Of a stretch of DNA of 64,000 nt, positions 20,114 to 31,605 are shown piece after piece (within the stretch, counting starts at the first letter, position 1; the number at the start of each line of letters is the position of its first letter). The translations under genes and the position numbers were made by a program. The DNA is from Strongylocentrotus droebachiensis (taxonomy: Eukaryota > Echinodermata > Echinoidea > Camarodonta > Strongylocentrotidae). The notes below the pieces were generated by a model. That model ran no database searches and was not told the origin of the DNA. It worked only from the letters and a program-made list of their open reading frames with translations. The DNA lies in NCBI GenBank assembly GCA_035222895.1, contig JAVYIG010007877.1:32064-96063 (forward strand), written 5' to 3'.

Positions 20114-20900
20114 TTTGTTCGCGGACTGAATTTCAGGCGAAAGTTCTTAGATCAATTATGTATTTATTGCATAGAGTTATCATTGAGAATAACCTGTATG
20201 CCATACAGGCTATGTAATTTCATCAATGAATCGCAACAAACGTGACAAGAAATCATAAAGACAAAAATGAGTCTCGATTCTGTTAGGCCTTAGTCCTCAG
20301 TTCAACGGCGAAAATATATAATTCCCCTCTAGGAAAAGACCGATGATGCTTTGGGTCGTTAACGAAAGGTAGATCACTCATTGCTCCTCGTTTTACACAC
20401 CTTTAATGAAACAAATGTACACGAGAACATTTCAGTTGCATCGTGCTTTATATCTTTTAATGTGTTTCTTTAAAACGGAATTTACACTGATTCCGAATGT
20501 ATTTCAATATTTCGCTATTGTTGAACAATGTTTAGGAGCTTCAATTTCATTCAACTTTGTGGTATATTTTTTATCCCTCAGTTGTTAATTAAAAAGATGT
20601 GCAAATATTGTTATTCAATATCACCACCCAGAGAACCCGTCCTAAAAGTAACTGTTAGTATACATTAAGATGTGATTGCCTTTCATCAAATGTCACACGC
20701 CCAAAAATATTTGTTCTTGCTACTGCTGGCAGTAATTGTATTTTGCACAATGGCTATCAACGCCGACAATTTAACGATGTTTTAGGTGACGTAAAGCAAT
20801 AGTGATATTGTCAGTAGACAACCAATAGGATCTATTGTCAAGCCACCAGGCATTGACATATTATGATAAGCTGCAAATATTACCGTCGTTCTGATTGACG
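20114..20900 (-). promoter_or_regulatory. upstream region shared with GPCR member 2
   Basis: This stretch is still clearly alignable with 33971-34790 (for example TTTCAGGYGAAAGTTCT, TGACAAGAAATC, GAACCCGT, ATTGACGTTRAGTTGT), ending at an (AT)n run in both. Because the two genes diverged at about 16% of residues, retention over nearly 800 bp suggests that the promoter was copied with the gene. No specific binding sites were identified. Confidence 0.4.
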
Positions 20901-20912
20901 TTAAGTTGTGCG

Positions 20913-20916
<4 letters not shown>

Positions 20917-20957
<41 letters not shown>
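20917..20957. repeat. (AT)n microsatellite
   Basis: About 20 uninterrupted AT units upstream of GPCR member 1. Confidence 0.95.
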
Positions 20958-20959
<2 letters not shown>

Positions 20960-22569
20960 TATCTTACTAAAGGTTTCATTAGAGGGACATTTTGAGTAAA
21001 AGGTGAGTTATTATGTAGACATTGTCTTTAGGAGGACATTTTCGTGTCCTATTAATGTGTGTACGTAATATCATAGAAGGCTTATTTCATTATACAGTGC
21101 GTCCCAGACCATGAAAATCCTATCAACATTTTACCGATGTGATTTTATAGCAAAACATGTGTCTAACAATGCCTTGCATGGTAATCAATGTATAGTTTTA
21201 GTCTGATGTTGTGTGATCCTTTAATCGAATGTCAATTATAAACCATCTCATAAAGTATCAAATATAACTATATAGTATGCATATAGAGATTCAAGAAGTA
21301 ATAAACTAAATTAAAACATGTCTTGAAGTAAAAAGACACTGAAGTAAAATTTTAATTTCCTCTTATTTAATAAATTTCATTTGTAAACAAATATGTTTTG
21401 TTCGAAATATTTAGGCATATGGAAACGTTTGCTTGGATTTGTCTAATAAAAGAAGTTGAATACAACACACAGTGTTGAGTGCAGAGGTCACGGACAAAGA
21501 ACTGTAACCTACGTAGAACGATCATCCCCATTCAAAGTGCACAGATCAACGTGTGGCCGTTGATCGTGCTGGGAGATACGCTCGAGTGCACACTCATCCA
21601 TTTTGCTTAGTCCTCGATCTTTTCAGCTCACAAATTTAAAGAATTCAAGCCTAGCCTGTCGTTGAGAAAAAGTGGCGAACACATCAGAGGACTAACAAAG
21701 ATGGCGGATACCACTTGATCACGTACGAGCGCTGGTCACATTTTTCGAGCCTTTTACGTGTATACAGTTCTGTGGTCACAGGCCACATGCATCATCTGGC
21801 ATGTAGTTCCATTATGTGAATGAGTATAAATTCAGACAAAAATATACAACCAATCAAAACAAGTTTAATACGAGAAGAAAGCTAACGATTAATATATTCA
21901 TTAGTCGCCCATCCAAAGCCGTCTGACCGCCATGGAATTAGTGAGGCATTGCGAGAGTGACCGAAGTGAGATTGAAACTCGCTATTTCGCTCATCTCCAA
22001 CGTAAAAAGAGACGACAATGTGCTGGATTACAATGTTTTTTCCGTCAAAAGTACAGAGAAAGTGCATATTTTTTTGTATTATATACCTCACTTAAGAAAT
22101 CCAGCCATCTGATTGGTCGAAATTGCATTCATAAACTTTAACTATTCCTGTAAAATTCCCGGTAAAATTCCAAACCCATGTAATAGTTCAAAAAAATAGT
22201 TCTAAAATCCCAGTTACCATAGTTACTGGGAAAATAGTTCAGTCTTGGTGAAATACCCATAGGTTCACATGTTTAAAAATGGTCTGAGCGATCGAGGATA
22301 CAGAACGTGTGCGATGAATTGGTCGGTAATTTCAATACAATTGAATCTCGATCGATCTTACCGACAATTTTATCTTGCATTGTTGACATGAAGACGAAAA
22401 TAAACTTCCAAAAACAACATCTGCCGATAGATTTTGATCTAAGTTCGTGCCAATGCATTGCAAAAGCAAAAGAAGGGCCTGTTTAATGGAGCTGCCGCGA
22501 AGCATCCAGCACGCGAAGCCGTTTTCAATCTATTTTAATGTATACATCACAGAAAACTGTATGGTAACA

Positions 22570-22652
22570 GTGCGCGATGGCCGAGCCGTCTAAGGCTGTG
22601 ATTTTAGTCACATCATCGATGGTACGCAAGAGATCGAATCCCATCTTCGACA
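22570..22652 (+). pseudogene. tRNA-Leu(UAG)-like sequence
   Basis: A box GATGGCCGAGCCGTCTAAGG and B box GATCGAATCCC are intact, and an anticodon arm GTGA-TTTTAG-TCAC places UAG in the loop, with room for a long variable arm, as in tRNA-Leu. The acceptor ends (GTGCGCG and TTCGACA) do not pair, and poly-A follows, so it is a pseudogene or SINE head rather than a working tRNA. Confidence 0.5.
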
Positions 22653-22657
22653 AAAAA

Positions 22658-22689
<32 letters not shown>

Positions 22690-22996
22690 GGGGGGGGGGT
22701 CTACTCTCAAAGATACACTCATAAAAAAAAAACGTGCAGATAAACTAGATAAAGGCCAAGTTGGTATCATAACTTGACTCTTTTTTTGTTCGGCGTATAA
22801 AAAGTATTAACTCTTATCGTGCCACAGGGCTAATCCCCACTGTGCCAGGTTGTTTTGGAGATAATCTGATTAACGCGAAGGTTCTATGAATGGTGAGTGC
22901 AAAACACACAGCACAGCCCAATGAGCATGAACAATAACTTGCACGCACATGGCACTCAATAGGTAGCGTGCATGCAGCCTCATGGCAGGCTATTGG

Positions 22997-23153
22997 TTAA
23001 TGACTGCTTTAATATTCGAGAAATAGTTGTTTTTATACGCTCTCGGGAAGGTTACAATTGGGCTATTGCCCTCGGCACGCCTCGGGAAATAGCACAATTC
23101 TAACCTTCCCTTGAGCGTATAAAAACAACTATTTCTCTCAAAGCAGTCATTAA
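22997..23153. repeat. 157-bp foldback (long hairpin) with TTAA at both ends
   Basis: The left arm has TGACTGCTTT, GAGAAATAGTTGTTTTTATA, CGCTC and GGGAAGGTTA. The right arm is the complement in reverse (TAACCTTCCC, GAGCGTATAAAAACAACT, AAAGCAGTCA), with only a few mismatches and a small loop near 23070-23090. TTAA lies at 22997-23000 and 23150-23153. It could be a foldback MITE; a hairpin RNA is possible but not shown. Confidence 0.75.
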
Positions 23154-23440
23154 TACTATAATATTATAATTTTGAAAGTGACTCCCGGACACCTCAATGC
23201 TGGAAAGAAATGCACTTTTTTGAAAACTTCACCTTTTTATGCAAAAATGCTTTTTTGTTCTATGCACGCAAGTCAGATTGAGCGGATGATACAACATTTC
23301 CATATGATGACAGAAAATATTGGTTCAACTTGTTTAAGAATTACGTATATTTGTATCAAGAAGAATGAAGAAAATATGAACCACGTTATAAAGAACGAAG
23401 GTAGTACAAGTGTAGAAGGACACGAAACACTTATTCACAT

Positions 23441-24452
23441 TATATAGGCTATATTTAATACATGTATTTAAGATGACAGAAATCCTTTTTTTTTAAAACT
23501 AGTTAAAGAATTACGTACATTTTTATGAAGAAGAATGAAGAGAATTTTGACCACGCTATAAGAACGAAGGTAGTACAAATAAAAAATAACACGAAGTACT
23601 TATTCACATTATTGTTACATTGTAAGAAAGAAGTTTAACATTTACTTGATTACATCATTAATACCCCGCAAATTAATCAACGTGTGTACACACTAAAATT
23701 ATTTTGTGCAAGAATAAGCTGCATGAAGAGGTTGATTTCCAAAATTTATGCTAACATTTTTCTTAGAAACATAGGAAATATGAACTACTTAAATATCTCT
23801 TGCTATACGATCTGCTGAGTTTGGTCGATGAATATTTTTTGTGTGCGTGTGTCTTGGCAAAAAGAAGGAAAATATAATGACAACGTCGGCTTCAAATTTA
23901 ATGCAAATACCAATGATTATCACATTGTTGCTAATCGAGTGTAGTTCATTGTTTTTTAAAAAAGTAATTTACATAGGTTAATTGCTAAAATGTATCATGA
24001 AATCACATATTTTACCATTAATAGTACCTATATAATAAAACAATGTATACAGAAAGGAACATCATGATTCAAGAGGGATAACTCGAGGTTTCTGTATATA
24101 TATATATATATATATATACACAGTATAATAACATTATAATGCTCGTGAATATATCATTTCCTTGAGGCACGTTCAGATATCAAAAATTTAACTGTGGATT
24201 TAAACAAAAATGATAACATATAATTTAATGGCAACTGCGCTCGAAACAATGGTCTGGTGTGTATTCACAGAGATCTGTGTTATAACATACAGAATGTAAA
24301 CTAAATTACACTTATGTCATTATTTAAAATCGTTCAAGGACAGGAATAGAAGAATGGTAAATACTATGGTAACATTAAGAGGAATAATGTCACCACCGCT
24401 TGTATTGTAAAAGGAAATGACCTTAAAAGTTAGGTTGATGGACATTATTAAA
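23441..24452. other. distal part of unit A
   Basis: Non-coding DNA alignable with 37000-37960 (CTGCTGAGTTTGGTCGATG, GGAACATCATGATT). It includes a TA run near 24098-24119. No gene is seen. Confidence 0.4.
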
Positions 24453-25246
24453 CATCAGTATCCACCTACTTCTGAAACACAGTCCTCGCCGAAAAAAACG
24501 GGTACATACCTTCTGAACATGTACCGGAGAACGTTTGGCGGAGTAGGTCACTTTGTATTTTTGTATTTGTATTTATTAACATTTATTTCCTTCTCAACAG
24601 TACAATATGAAACACAATGTATATATATACATGATATATGTAACAACATAGAGTATACAGTAAATAATTCAGATACGGAAGGAGGCGAAAACCCGGAAAG
24701 CATAGCTTGAGTTGGGAACGCCCATAATGAATTAACACACGAGAGAACATTATAGATATTATTATGAAAATTACATTTTATATAACAAAAAGTTGATAGG
24801 AAAGAACAAATATAGTAAATGGATCAGAGAGAAGAAGAAAAAGAAAATGAGGAGAGAATTAAGTATAGGAAGGCATGTTCACTTATAAAGAGAAAGTTAC
24901 CTCAATTGGGCTGTGCATGTGTCTGTGATTGAATTGAATTGAATTGAATATGAAGGAAGTCCCTTCGTTTATTGACCATTTAAAACAACAAAATATACAA
25001 AACAACAATACAATAGAAGAATGATATCAAATAACAACAACAAACAAAAGTAATAATGGTCAGGGTCCCTGAGAAGCAAGACTGCTTGTAGTCGGGACCC
25101 TATATACAAGTACATTATAACATAAATATAAATTTAAATGCACACGCACGCATAACAAGCAAACACACACACACACTCACACACAAACAAACACACGACA
25201 GAATGGAGCAAAGATATAAGAGGAAGGAAAGATACAAGATAAAGAG

Positions 25247-28200
25247 CTACGAAGAGAGATCGAGATTATTTAAAGAACTGAATAAACGTAACTTACACAA
25301 TACTTTAAATCTGGATAGTGTTGTGCTATTTGTAATGTTACTACTTAACAAATTCCATTCATACACCCCTGTGAATCTAATTGAATTGCGAACATAATTG
25401 AATCTAGAGAAGGGTTTATGTAAATCTTGATGTTGTCTAGTTAAATGAGTGTGGAATTTTGAGTTTGTTTGAAACATGTTAGAAAAAACTTCTGGAAGGG
25501 CGCCTTTATTATATTTATACATAAAAATCCAGGTATTAAATCTTATCAGTTCGAAAAGAGGCATAACTTTATATTTAACAAAAAGTGGCGCGCTTGGAGT
25601 CATATAATGAGAGTTGGTCAACAGACGAACTGCTTTCTTTTGTAAAATAAACAATTTTGATAAGTTTGATTTGAAAGTATTGCCCCATATTATAGTACAA
25701 TAGTTCAGATGAGGAAGTAATATAGCATAATAAATATTAAATAATATTCTGAGCGGTAAAAAATCCTTAAGTCTATAAAATACACCAATACATTTGAGCA
25801 ATTTATTACAGACACGATCAATATGTTTTTTCCAATTTAAATTTTCTTGGATGGTTACTCCTAAAAAGTCAATGCAATCTTTTCTTTCAATAGCAATATC
25901 ATCAATTTTTACAACTTCAATGTCACTTAATACCTTTCTCTTCCTAGGATAAAAAATTACATATTTAGTTTTTTCAAAATTAAGTTGCAATTTATTACAT
26001 TTGAACCAATTATTTAAAATACACAATTCTGAATTCACAGTGAAAATCAATTGAGATATATTAGCATGGGGGAACACAACAGCAGTGTCATCCGCAAAGA
26101 GAGAAAACTTCAATAATTTTGATGAATTAACAATGTCATTTACATATAAAATAAACAAAAGTGGCCCCAAAACTGAACCCTGAGGGACACCGATATCAAT
26201 ATTCATGAGATTGGATTCGACACCATCGACCACCACATACTGTTTACGACTTAATAAATAACTTTGAAACCATTGAAGCGGTATACCACGAATACCATAG
26301 TAATTCAATTTTTTCAAGAGAATGTGGTGATCGATGGTATCAAAAGCCTTGGATAAATCCATAAATACACCACAACAAAAATTACCACTGTTTAATTCTT
26401 GTAAAATGTAATCAGTAAGATTCAATATACTAAGTGAAGTACTGAAATCTTTACGAAAACCAAATTGGTCATTAATAAGGATTTTGGATTTATTTAAAAA
26501 ATCATACAGTCTTCTGTGCATTATTTTTTCTAAAATTTTACAAAATATGGATAGCAAAGCTACTGGTCTATAATTTTCAATATTATTTATGTCATTCTTT
26601 TTATATATTGGTATTATCTTTGCAATTTTTAAACTATCTGGCATAATACCACTCATAAAAGATTTATTAAATACATCGCACAATGGCTGTACAAAATAAT
26701 GGATACACTGTTTAACAACTTTTGGCGAAATACCATCTGGTCCACAGGCTTTATTACTTTTTAAAGTTGATGCTATTTCTATAATTTCATTGACACAAGT
26801 TGGTTTAATATAAAATGAGTTGAACGATTTGTCTGGTAAAAATTCCTGAAATGAGTGGGATGAAGAAATTGAACTCGAAAGTTTTTTACCTATATTGACA
26901 AAAAATGAATTAAAATATTGAGCAACATCTATCCTTGAACTTATTTTTATATTTTCATGATACATTGTTTTGGGAAAAGCATTTTCTTTTTTGTTGCCCA
27001 AAATCAAATTTATTTGTCTCCAAGTTTTTTTAAGATCCCCTTTGACATTATCAAATAAATTCTTGTAATAATTTCTTTTTGAAGATCTACTAATGTTTGT
27101 TAATTTATTTTTATACAACAAATATTTCCTCTTATGCTGGTCACTTGGTTTTTTTAAAAATGTTTCATATAATCTATGTTTTCGTTTGACTGATTTCAAG
27201 ATTCCCTTTGTAATCCAGGGCTTTATAGAATTATGTTGATTACTTACACAGTTCAATTGTAAAGGAAAGCAATTATCATAAACTTTGTAAACATTTTCAA
27301 AAAATATATTATAACTGTCATTAACATTGTCACATTTGACTCCATCTGACCAATTAACAGATACCAACTTTTCTTTAAACATATTCATATGTGAATCGTT
27401 TATCAACCGACTCTTTTTACGGTTATTAACAACATGACGATTACAAGAAGATTGAAGGGAAGAGATGCAAAAAATGGGAAAATGATCAGAGAAGTCACTA
27501 TATAAAATACCAACATTTCTATCACCATGCACTGTATTAGTAAAGATGTTATCTATCAAAGAAACTGAGCTATGAGTGACCCTTGTGGGTTTAGTAATTA
27601 ACGGGTACATATTATATGAAAACATAGTGTCCAAAAAATCGTTTGTTGTGTTATGAACATCATAATTAATCAGGTTTATATTATAATCACCCATTACATA
27701 TATGTCCTTCTTGTCACATTCTAAAATATCAAAAATTGCTTTTATCTTCTCACTAAAGGGTGTAATATTGGTGTCAGGAGGACGATAAATGCATCCTATT
27801 ACAACAGATTTATTATTTTGAATAGTTTCAATGAACAAAGTGTCATAGTTTGCAGTGGATGAAGATAGGTCTGCAAGAACTGTATATTCTATATTACATT
27901 TTACATATAATGCTACACCTCCACCTGTTTGTGATGGTCTACACACTTGAACTAATTTGTAACCATTTATATTGAACATACCAACATGAGTAGAAGGCTT
28001 AAACCATGTTTCTGAGATTGCAATAAAACTGAAGTCATAGTCAATAGATGACAGGAGAATTTGAAATTCATTAAAATTCCTTGGTAGGCTTCTTGCATTT
28101 AGATGCAACATGGAAATATTTGATTTCTTATCTTTATATTGTGTATTAAAATTGTCACAAAAAGTATATTTACAGTTATTTACATACAATGTGTTACAAT

Positions 28201-28441
28201 CATCATCAGATAAGATATTCTCAACATTGAAGTTCTGATTTGGCGAGTTCATGTTAAATGGATTAACTTTTAATTTTAACAGTTTATCTACATTAATATC
28301 TTTATCCAAATGAAAGAATGTATACATAGACCAGAGGAATTCACAGTCATCTTCATAATAATTGAATGGAAAAATCTCGGATAAACATTGAATACATAGA
28401 GAGGAAGATGAAGCACAAGAACAGTACACACTCGCACCCAT
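25247..28441 (-). CDS. LINE ORF2: endonuclease and reverse transcriptase, intact
   Basis: 1064 codons without interruption. The N-terminal leader has a cysteine-rich start (CSCASSSSLCIQCLS). The apurinic-type endonuclease follows from about residue 110 (HLNARSLPRNFNEF, AISETWFKP, GGGVALYVKC, GCIYRPPDTN, VMGDYNINL, SLIDNIFTNT and the catalytic SDHFPIF). The RT starts near residue 570 (KSNKACGPDGISPKVVKQC, YRPVALLSIFCKILEKIM, FMDLSKAFDTIDHHILL, GVPQGSVLGPLLF) with the catalytic FADDTAVVF, and the thumb region is NWKKHIDRVCNKL. Residue order and FADDT fit the CR1/Daphne part of the Jockey group. Target-primed reverse transcription is the expected role. It may be a recently active copy. Confidence 0.85.
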   Translation of the reverse strand: MGASVYCSCASSSSLCIQCLSEIFPFNYYEDDCEFLWSMYTFFHLDKDINVDKLLKLKVNPFNMNSPNQNFNVENILSDDDCNTLYVNNCKYTFCDNFNTQYKDKKSNISMLHLNARSLPRNFNEFQILLSSIDYDFSFIAISETWFKPSTHVGMFNINGYKLVQVCRPSQTGGGVALYVKCNIEYTVLADLSSSTANYDTLFIETIQNNKSVVIGCIYRPPDTNITPFSEKIKAIFDILECDKKDIYVMGDYNINLINYDVHNTTNDFLDTMFSYNMYPLITKPTRVTHSSVSLIDNIFTNTVHGDRNVGILYSDFSDHFPIFCISSLQSSCNRHVVNNRKKSRLINDSHMNMFKEKLVSVNWSDGVKCDNVNDSYNIFFENVYKVYDNCFPLQLNCVSNQHNSIKPWITKGILKSVKRKHRLYETFLKKPSDQHKRKYLLYKNKLTNISRSSKRNYYKNLFDNVKGDLKKTWRQINLILGNKKENAFPKTMYHENIKISSRIDVAQYFNSFFVNIGKKLSSSISSSHSFQEFLPDKSFNSFYIKPTCVNEIIEIASTLKSNKACGPDGISPKVVKQCIHYFVQPLCDVFNKSFMSGIMPDSLKIAKIIPIYKKNDINNIENYRPVALLSIFCKILEKIMHRRLYDFLNKSKILINDQFGFRKDFSTSLSILNLTDYILQELNSGNFCCGVFMDLSKAFDTIDHHILLKKLNYYGIRGIPLQWFQSYLLSRKQYVVVDGVESNLMNIDIGVPQGSVLGPLLFILYVNDIVNSSKLLKFSLFADDTAVVFPHANISQLIFTVNSELCILNNWFKCNKLQLNFEKTKYVIFYPRKRKVLSDIEVVKIDDIAIERKDCIDFLGVTIQENLNWKKHIDRVCNKLLKCIGVFYRLKDFLPLRILFNIYYAILLPHLNYCTIIWGNTFKSNLSKLFILQKKAVRLLTNSHYMTPSAPLFVKYKVMPLFELIRFNTWIFMYKYNKGALPEVFSNMFQTNSKFHTHLTRQHQDLHKPFSRFNYVRNSIRFTGVYEWNLLSSNITNSTTLSRFKVLCKLRLFSSLNNLDLSS

Positions 28442-28693
28442 TCACAACACTCACTCACTTAGCAATAAATTTAAAAGTAAACAGTAAACAAAAGACTAAA
28501 TAAAAAAGAACAAATAAAAATGTATTTAAAATCGTACATAAAAATGGACATAAAAATGGAATATGTAAAATTAAATGAAATGCCTATATAGGTATGGGAG
28601 GAATGGATTGGTATATTTTAGTAGTCTGCTTTATAAAAAAAGCTGTATAAGTTGTAGGAGTGAGACATTCCAACAAGGTGTTAAACAGTATTA

Positions 28694-29503
28694 TCATGAA
28701 TGTGTTTTTATGTTTTTCAGATCTCCTTCACTAGCAATAAGTTTGGTGATGCTCTTACCTCCGGTTGCGTTGATAAGAGCAATGATTCGACCGTCGGAAG
28801 ACCATGCAGCTGTGACACCTGACGTCTTACGTGTTACAGACAGAAGTTTCTGATTCTCAACTGTCAAGTCTTCAACAATTACTATCCCTGTTCCTTTCAA
28901 TTTCTTTCTATTGTAGATGACCTCTCTCCTCTTCCTGTAGGTTGTCAACTTGACAATTATGGGACGTGATCGGGCCTTCCTAGCTGATGAAGCATCAGTC
29001 GACGATGTACCTGGTGCTGATGGCTCACTGTTATCATGCAGCCTTCCTGTACGGTGAGTGCGATCTAGGTCTCTCACTGGATCCAAGGTTACACCAAGCT
29101 TGCGAGTGATGACGTCAGCTACAAGGGCATCTGTGTTTTCCCCTTTCTTTTCTTGCAGACCAAATATCCGGATATTTGATCGTCTAGAGTACTGTTCCAT
29201 TGAGTTGATGGCAGATTCCATTCGGTTGATATCATGCTGTTGATGAACAATTGTTTCTTTCAGGTGTTTAACTTCATTCTCTTTCTCCTCAAGGTTCTTC
29301 AGGACATCAAACATATCTCCCTGGATTTTCTCAATTGAAGTAAGAAATTCACCCATTTTCTTATCAATAGCTTTACTAACAATGGCATCCAGGAGGTTAG
29401 TGAATTCATCATTCTTGACTAAGTCTCTTATTACCTGACTAGTTATAGCAGCTTGTTGTCTTGTATTAAGTGATGCAGCCATTGTGATGATAACGAAGTC
29501 CAA
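28694..29503 (-). CDS. LINE ORF1: coiled-coil RNA-binding protein (RRM type)
   Basis: 269 codons upstream of ORF2 on the same strand. A coiled coil spans about residues 60-105 (EEKENEVKHLKETIVHQQHD, INRMESAINSMEQ) and leads into SRRSNIRIFGLQE, the start of an RRM-like fold. The C-terminal domain has RPIIVKLTTYRKRREVIYNR and LKGTGIVIVEDLT. This order matches L1-type ORF1 proteins, which form trimers and coat the element RNA. A second methionine at residue 8 (MAASLNTRQQ) is an equally good start. The frame is complete, which supports the idea that the element is young. Confidence 0.8.
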   Translation of the reverse strand: MDFVIITMAASLNTRQQAAITSQVIRDLVKNDEFTNLLDAIVSKAIDKKMGEFLTSIEKIQGDMFDVLKNLEEKENEVKHLKETIVHQQHDINRMESAINSMEQYSRRSNIRIFGLQEKKGENTDALVADVITRKLGVTLDPVRDLDRTHRTGRLHDNSEPSAPGTSSTDASSARKARSRPIIVKLTTYRKRREVIYNRKKLKGTGIVIVEDLTVENQKLLSVTRKTSGVTAAWSSDGRIIALINATGGKSITKLIASEGDLKNIKTHS

Positions 29504-30324
29504 TGTGCATTCAACTGATACAGGTGTGTAGAATGAAAAGAATTCACCTATTCCTTTGAATAGACCATCGGAAGTTCAGTGCACATGTTTCAGTGTAGCT
29601 CTAATTCCAATGAGAACTGCACTCTCAGTTAAAAAACAACCCTATAAAAACCAGCACATGGGACCAGAAGATAAAAAGGAAGATCAGTTTGAAGATGTCT
29701 CACTTTTCAATCCAATATTCTCCAAGCTAAATCAAAGTTCTATACATCCTACATTCCAGCAGATATCTTCTATAAGTTATGCTGATTACATCATAATATA
29801 ACGAGGTACTACAATTTTAATATAGACAGCGGGTACATATCATTAAAGCAAAATCATCAAACAGACAACAGCTTTATCCGACAGTATTGTCCTGGGAATA
29901 TACATAGCAACAGCTGAGGCATGTACGTATAAGTGATCAAAATACAAACATGTCATTGAATTCCACAAGAGGTCATTTCACACATAAATACAAGACAGGG
30001 TATCAATAGCGAGCAATTAAATACATTTTTGCCTTACGGGAAAAAGTCTGCAAGGAGAGCGATTTTTGTAGAATAGATGGTAAGGTGTTCCAAAATTTTG
30101 GCCCAGAGTATCGAATGTCAAATTGAAATCTTCGGGTTCTATGTTTAGGGAGATGAATGTTGGCAGCGCTTCTCGTATTATACGTATGGGTTTCCGAGTT
30201 GCATTGAACATTGATAAAAATCACTAAATTGTGATGGGAAGATGTTATTCATGCTTTTATACATGAAAATACCCTGTTGGTGCAAGTTGATATCACTGAA
30301 TCTCAAGAAAATAATTTGTTTAAA

Positions 30325-31605
30325 GAGATGGTTCATTGAAATGTGGAAAATAGGCAAATTACACCTCTACAGATTGCTGAGAACATTAACAAAATGAGCA
30401 AAGTACTTTTGAAGCCCTCACTGTTGTGAGGAATAAATTAAATGCAATTTTGTTACCCTTTCCTGAACCCACTCACTAAGTGAATTGATGGCGTTATTTT
30501 ACATGCGAAACGATGACGTCACAATATGAACAACCTACATCACACATTCGGGACAATGTTGGATACCCATTGTAATTTTCAGATATGGGTTAACGTTGTT
30601 TGTATATTTACCGCCAGTGGTGATATTTCCTCTATTTTTGGCATGTTGAATGAGATACACTGAATAAATGATACTTTATACAAATGTTTGTTTGATTTTT
30701 ATATTTTTTTCCGTCACATTTGAGCATAAAAATCGGAAAAATAATCACATATTCTGAGGGCACTTCAGCGTGTATATTATGTCTGATCTGGAAAGGCAAA
30801 GGACATTTTGCATGCTGACCTAACGACCCTTTTGGAGTAAAATAGGCGACAAATTTACATAGAATTGTCCAGATATTCATTACAAAATGTGTGCTTAGGC
30901 TGATTAAGTTACATTTTTGATAAATTAAGTCGTATAGGACCTGATAAACCGAGAGAAACAGATCAGTCCGGTTCGCGATTCACGGCTAGCTCGAGCGTCG
31001 GGCTACGGGCTAGGCTGGCTAGCAAGCTGCGCTAGATGTGATGCACGCATAGAGGTCAGTGTATTGCACACATAGTACATGCACGAGTACGCACGCACAG
31101 CTACTAGCTACGGGAAACTTGAACGCTACATCGACGATATATTCACTCGCTTTTAGGAAGTTATATACCATTTATCTAGACTAACGTCAGATTAAGAACC
31201 AAAACCATGCCATGGAGGAGCCTTCTGGAGTATATTCAAGTATGTTTTCGTCCATATCCATATTTCCAGGGGATTTTGATGAAGGTAAAAAGCGTTAGGT
31301 ATAAATGGGTACGGTACTCGAGAGTCAATGCAATACATGTGAATAGCACGCAAACTGCATCTCGCACCGTCGTCAATCATTTCAGCTGAGCGGCCCGCTG
31401 TTCATATTGTGACGTCACTTCAAAAATCAGCTGACCTACGATGTTTTCGGGGCCTTGAGTGGGTTGATTTTTCGTCAAGTTCAATCAACTTTTATAAATT
31501 TCGCTCGAATGTACAAGTTACACAAATGTAATGATTTTACTCAGTGTCATTTTTCGATTGCAATGATACCAAATTCAGTCAAGTTTGAAATCAATAAACC
31601 ATCTC
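30325..31605. mobile_element. TTAA-flanked non-autonomous DNA element (Kolobok-like?), 1281 bp
   Basis: The ends are GAGATGGTTCATTGA and, reversed, GAGATGGTTTATTGA (14 of 15). TTTAAA flanks both sides (30319-30324 and 31606-31611). Joining the flanks with a single TTTAAA restores the LINE frame as GPIFKQIIFLRF, so the insertion and its 4-6 bp target duplication are exact. A subterminal inverted pair GACGTCACAATATGAAC lies at about 30511 and 31399. TTAA targets with purine-starting ends are recalled for Kolobok; piggyBac ends usually start with pyrimidines. No transposase ORF is present. Confidence 0.8.

Larger units (their letters stand above)
21415..23440. other. insertion block specific to unit A
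   Basis: Unit B passes directly between the matching flanks (about 36880 to 37000), so these 2 kb are extra in A. The block holds a degraded tRNA-Leu-like sequence, poly-A/TA/T/G tracts at 22650-22700 and a long hairpin (22997-23153). No gene is seen and the block's own ends were not defined. Confidence 0.5.
18103..24452. repeat. tandem duplication, unit A (contains the first family GPCR)
   Basis: The unit begins with CATCAGTATCCACCTACTTC at 18103; the same words recur at 24453, where unit B begins. Matching blocks (A against B) include 18370-18520 with 31843-31990, 18637-18840 with 32637-32835, 19120-20900 with 32990-34790, 21110-21300 with 36560-36730, 23460-23830 with 37010-37380 and 24040-24090 with 37915-37960. 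Unit A contains about 2 kb (roughly 21415-23440) not found in B. Identity was judged by eye. Confidence 0.8.
24925..29530 (-). mobile_element. near-full-length CR1/Daphne-like LINE with two intact ORFs
   Basis: A minus-strand element with ORF1 (28694-29503), a 252-bp spacer, ORF2 (25247-28441), a 3' UTR of about 300 bp and a tail of ATTCA repeats at about 24930-24950. The 3' UTR contains GGGTCCCGACTACAAGCAGT and a matching CAGGGACCC that could form a stem. The 5' end was not fixed, and no target duplication was found by eye. Confidence 0.75.

Noticed and set aside
21932..22141. 69-codon plus-strand ORF
   Set aside because: No family features, and it lies in a block of insertions specific to unit A.
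24417..24710. 97-codon plus-strand ORF
   Set aside because: It crosses the junction between duplicated host DNA and a LINE tail, so it cannot be a native gene.
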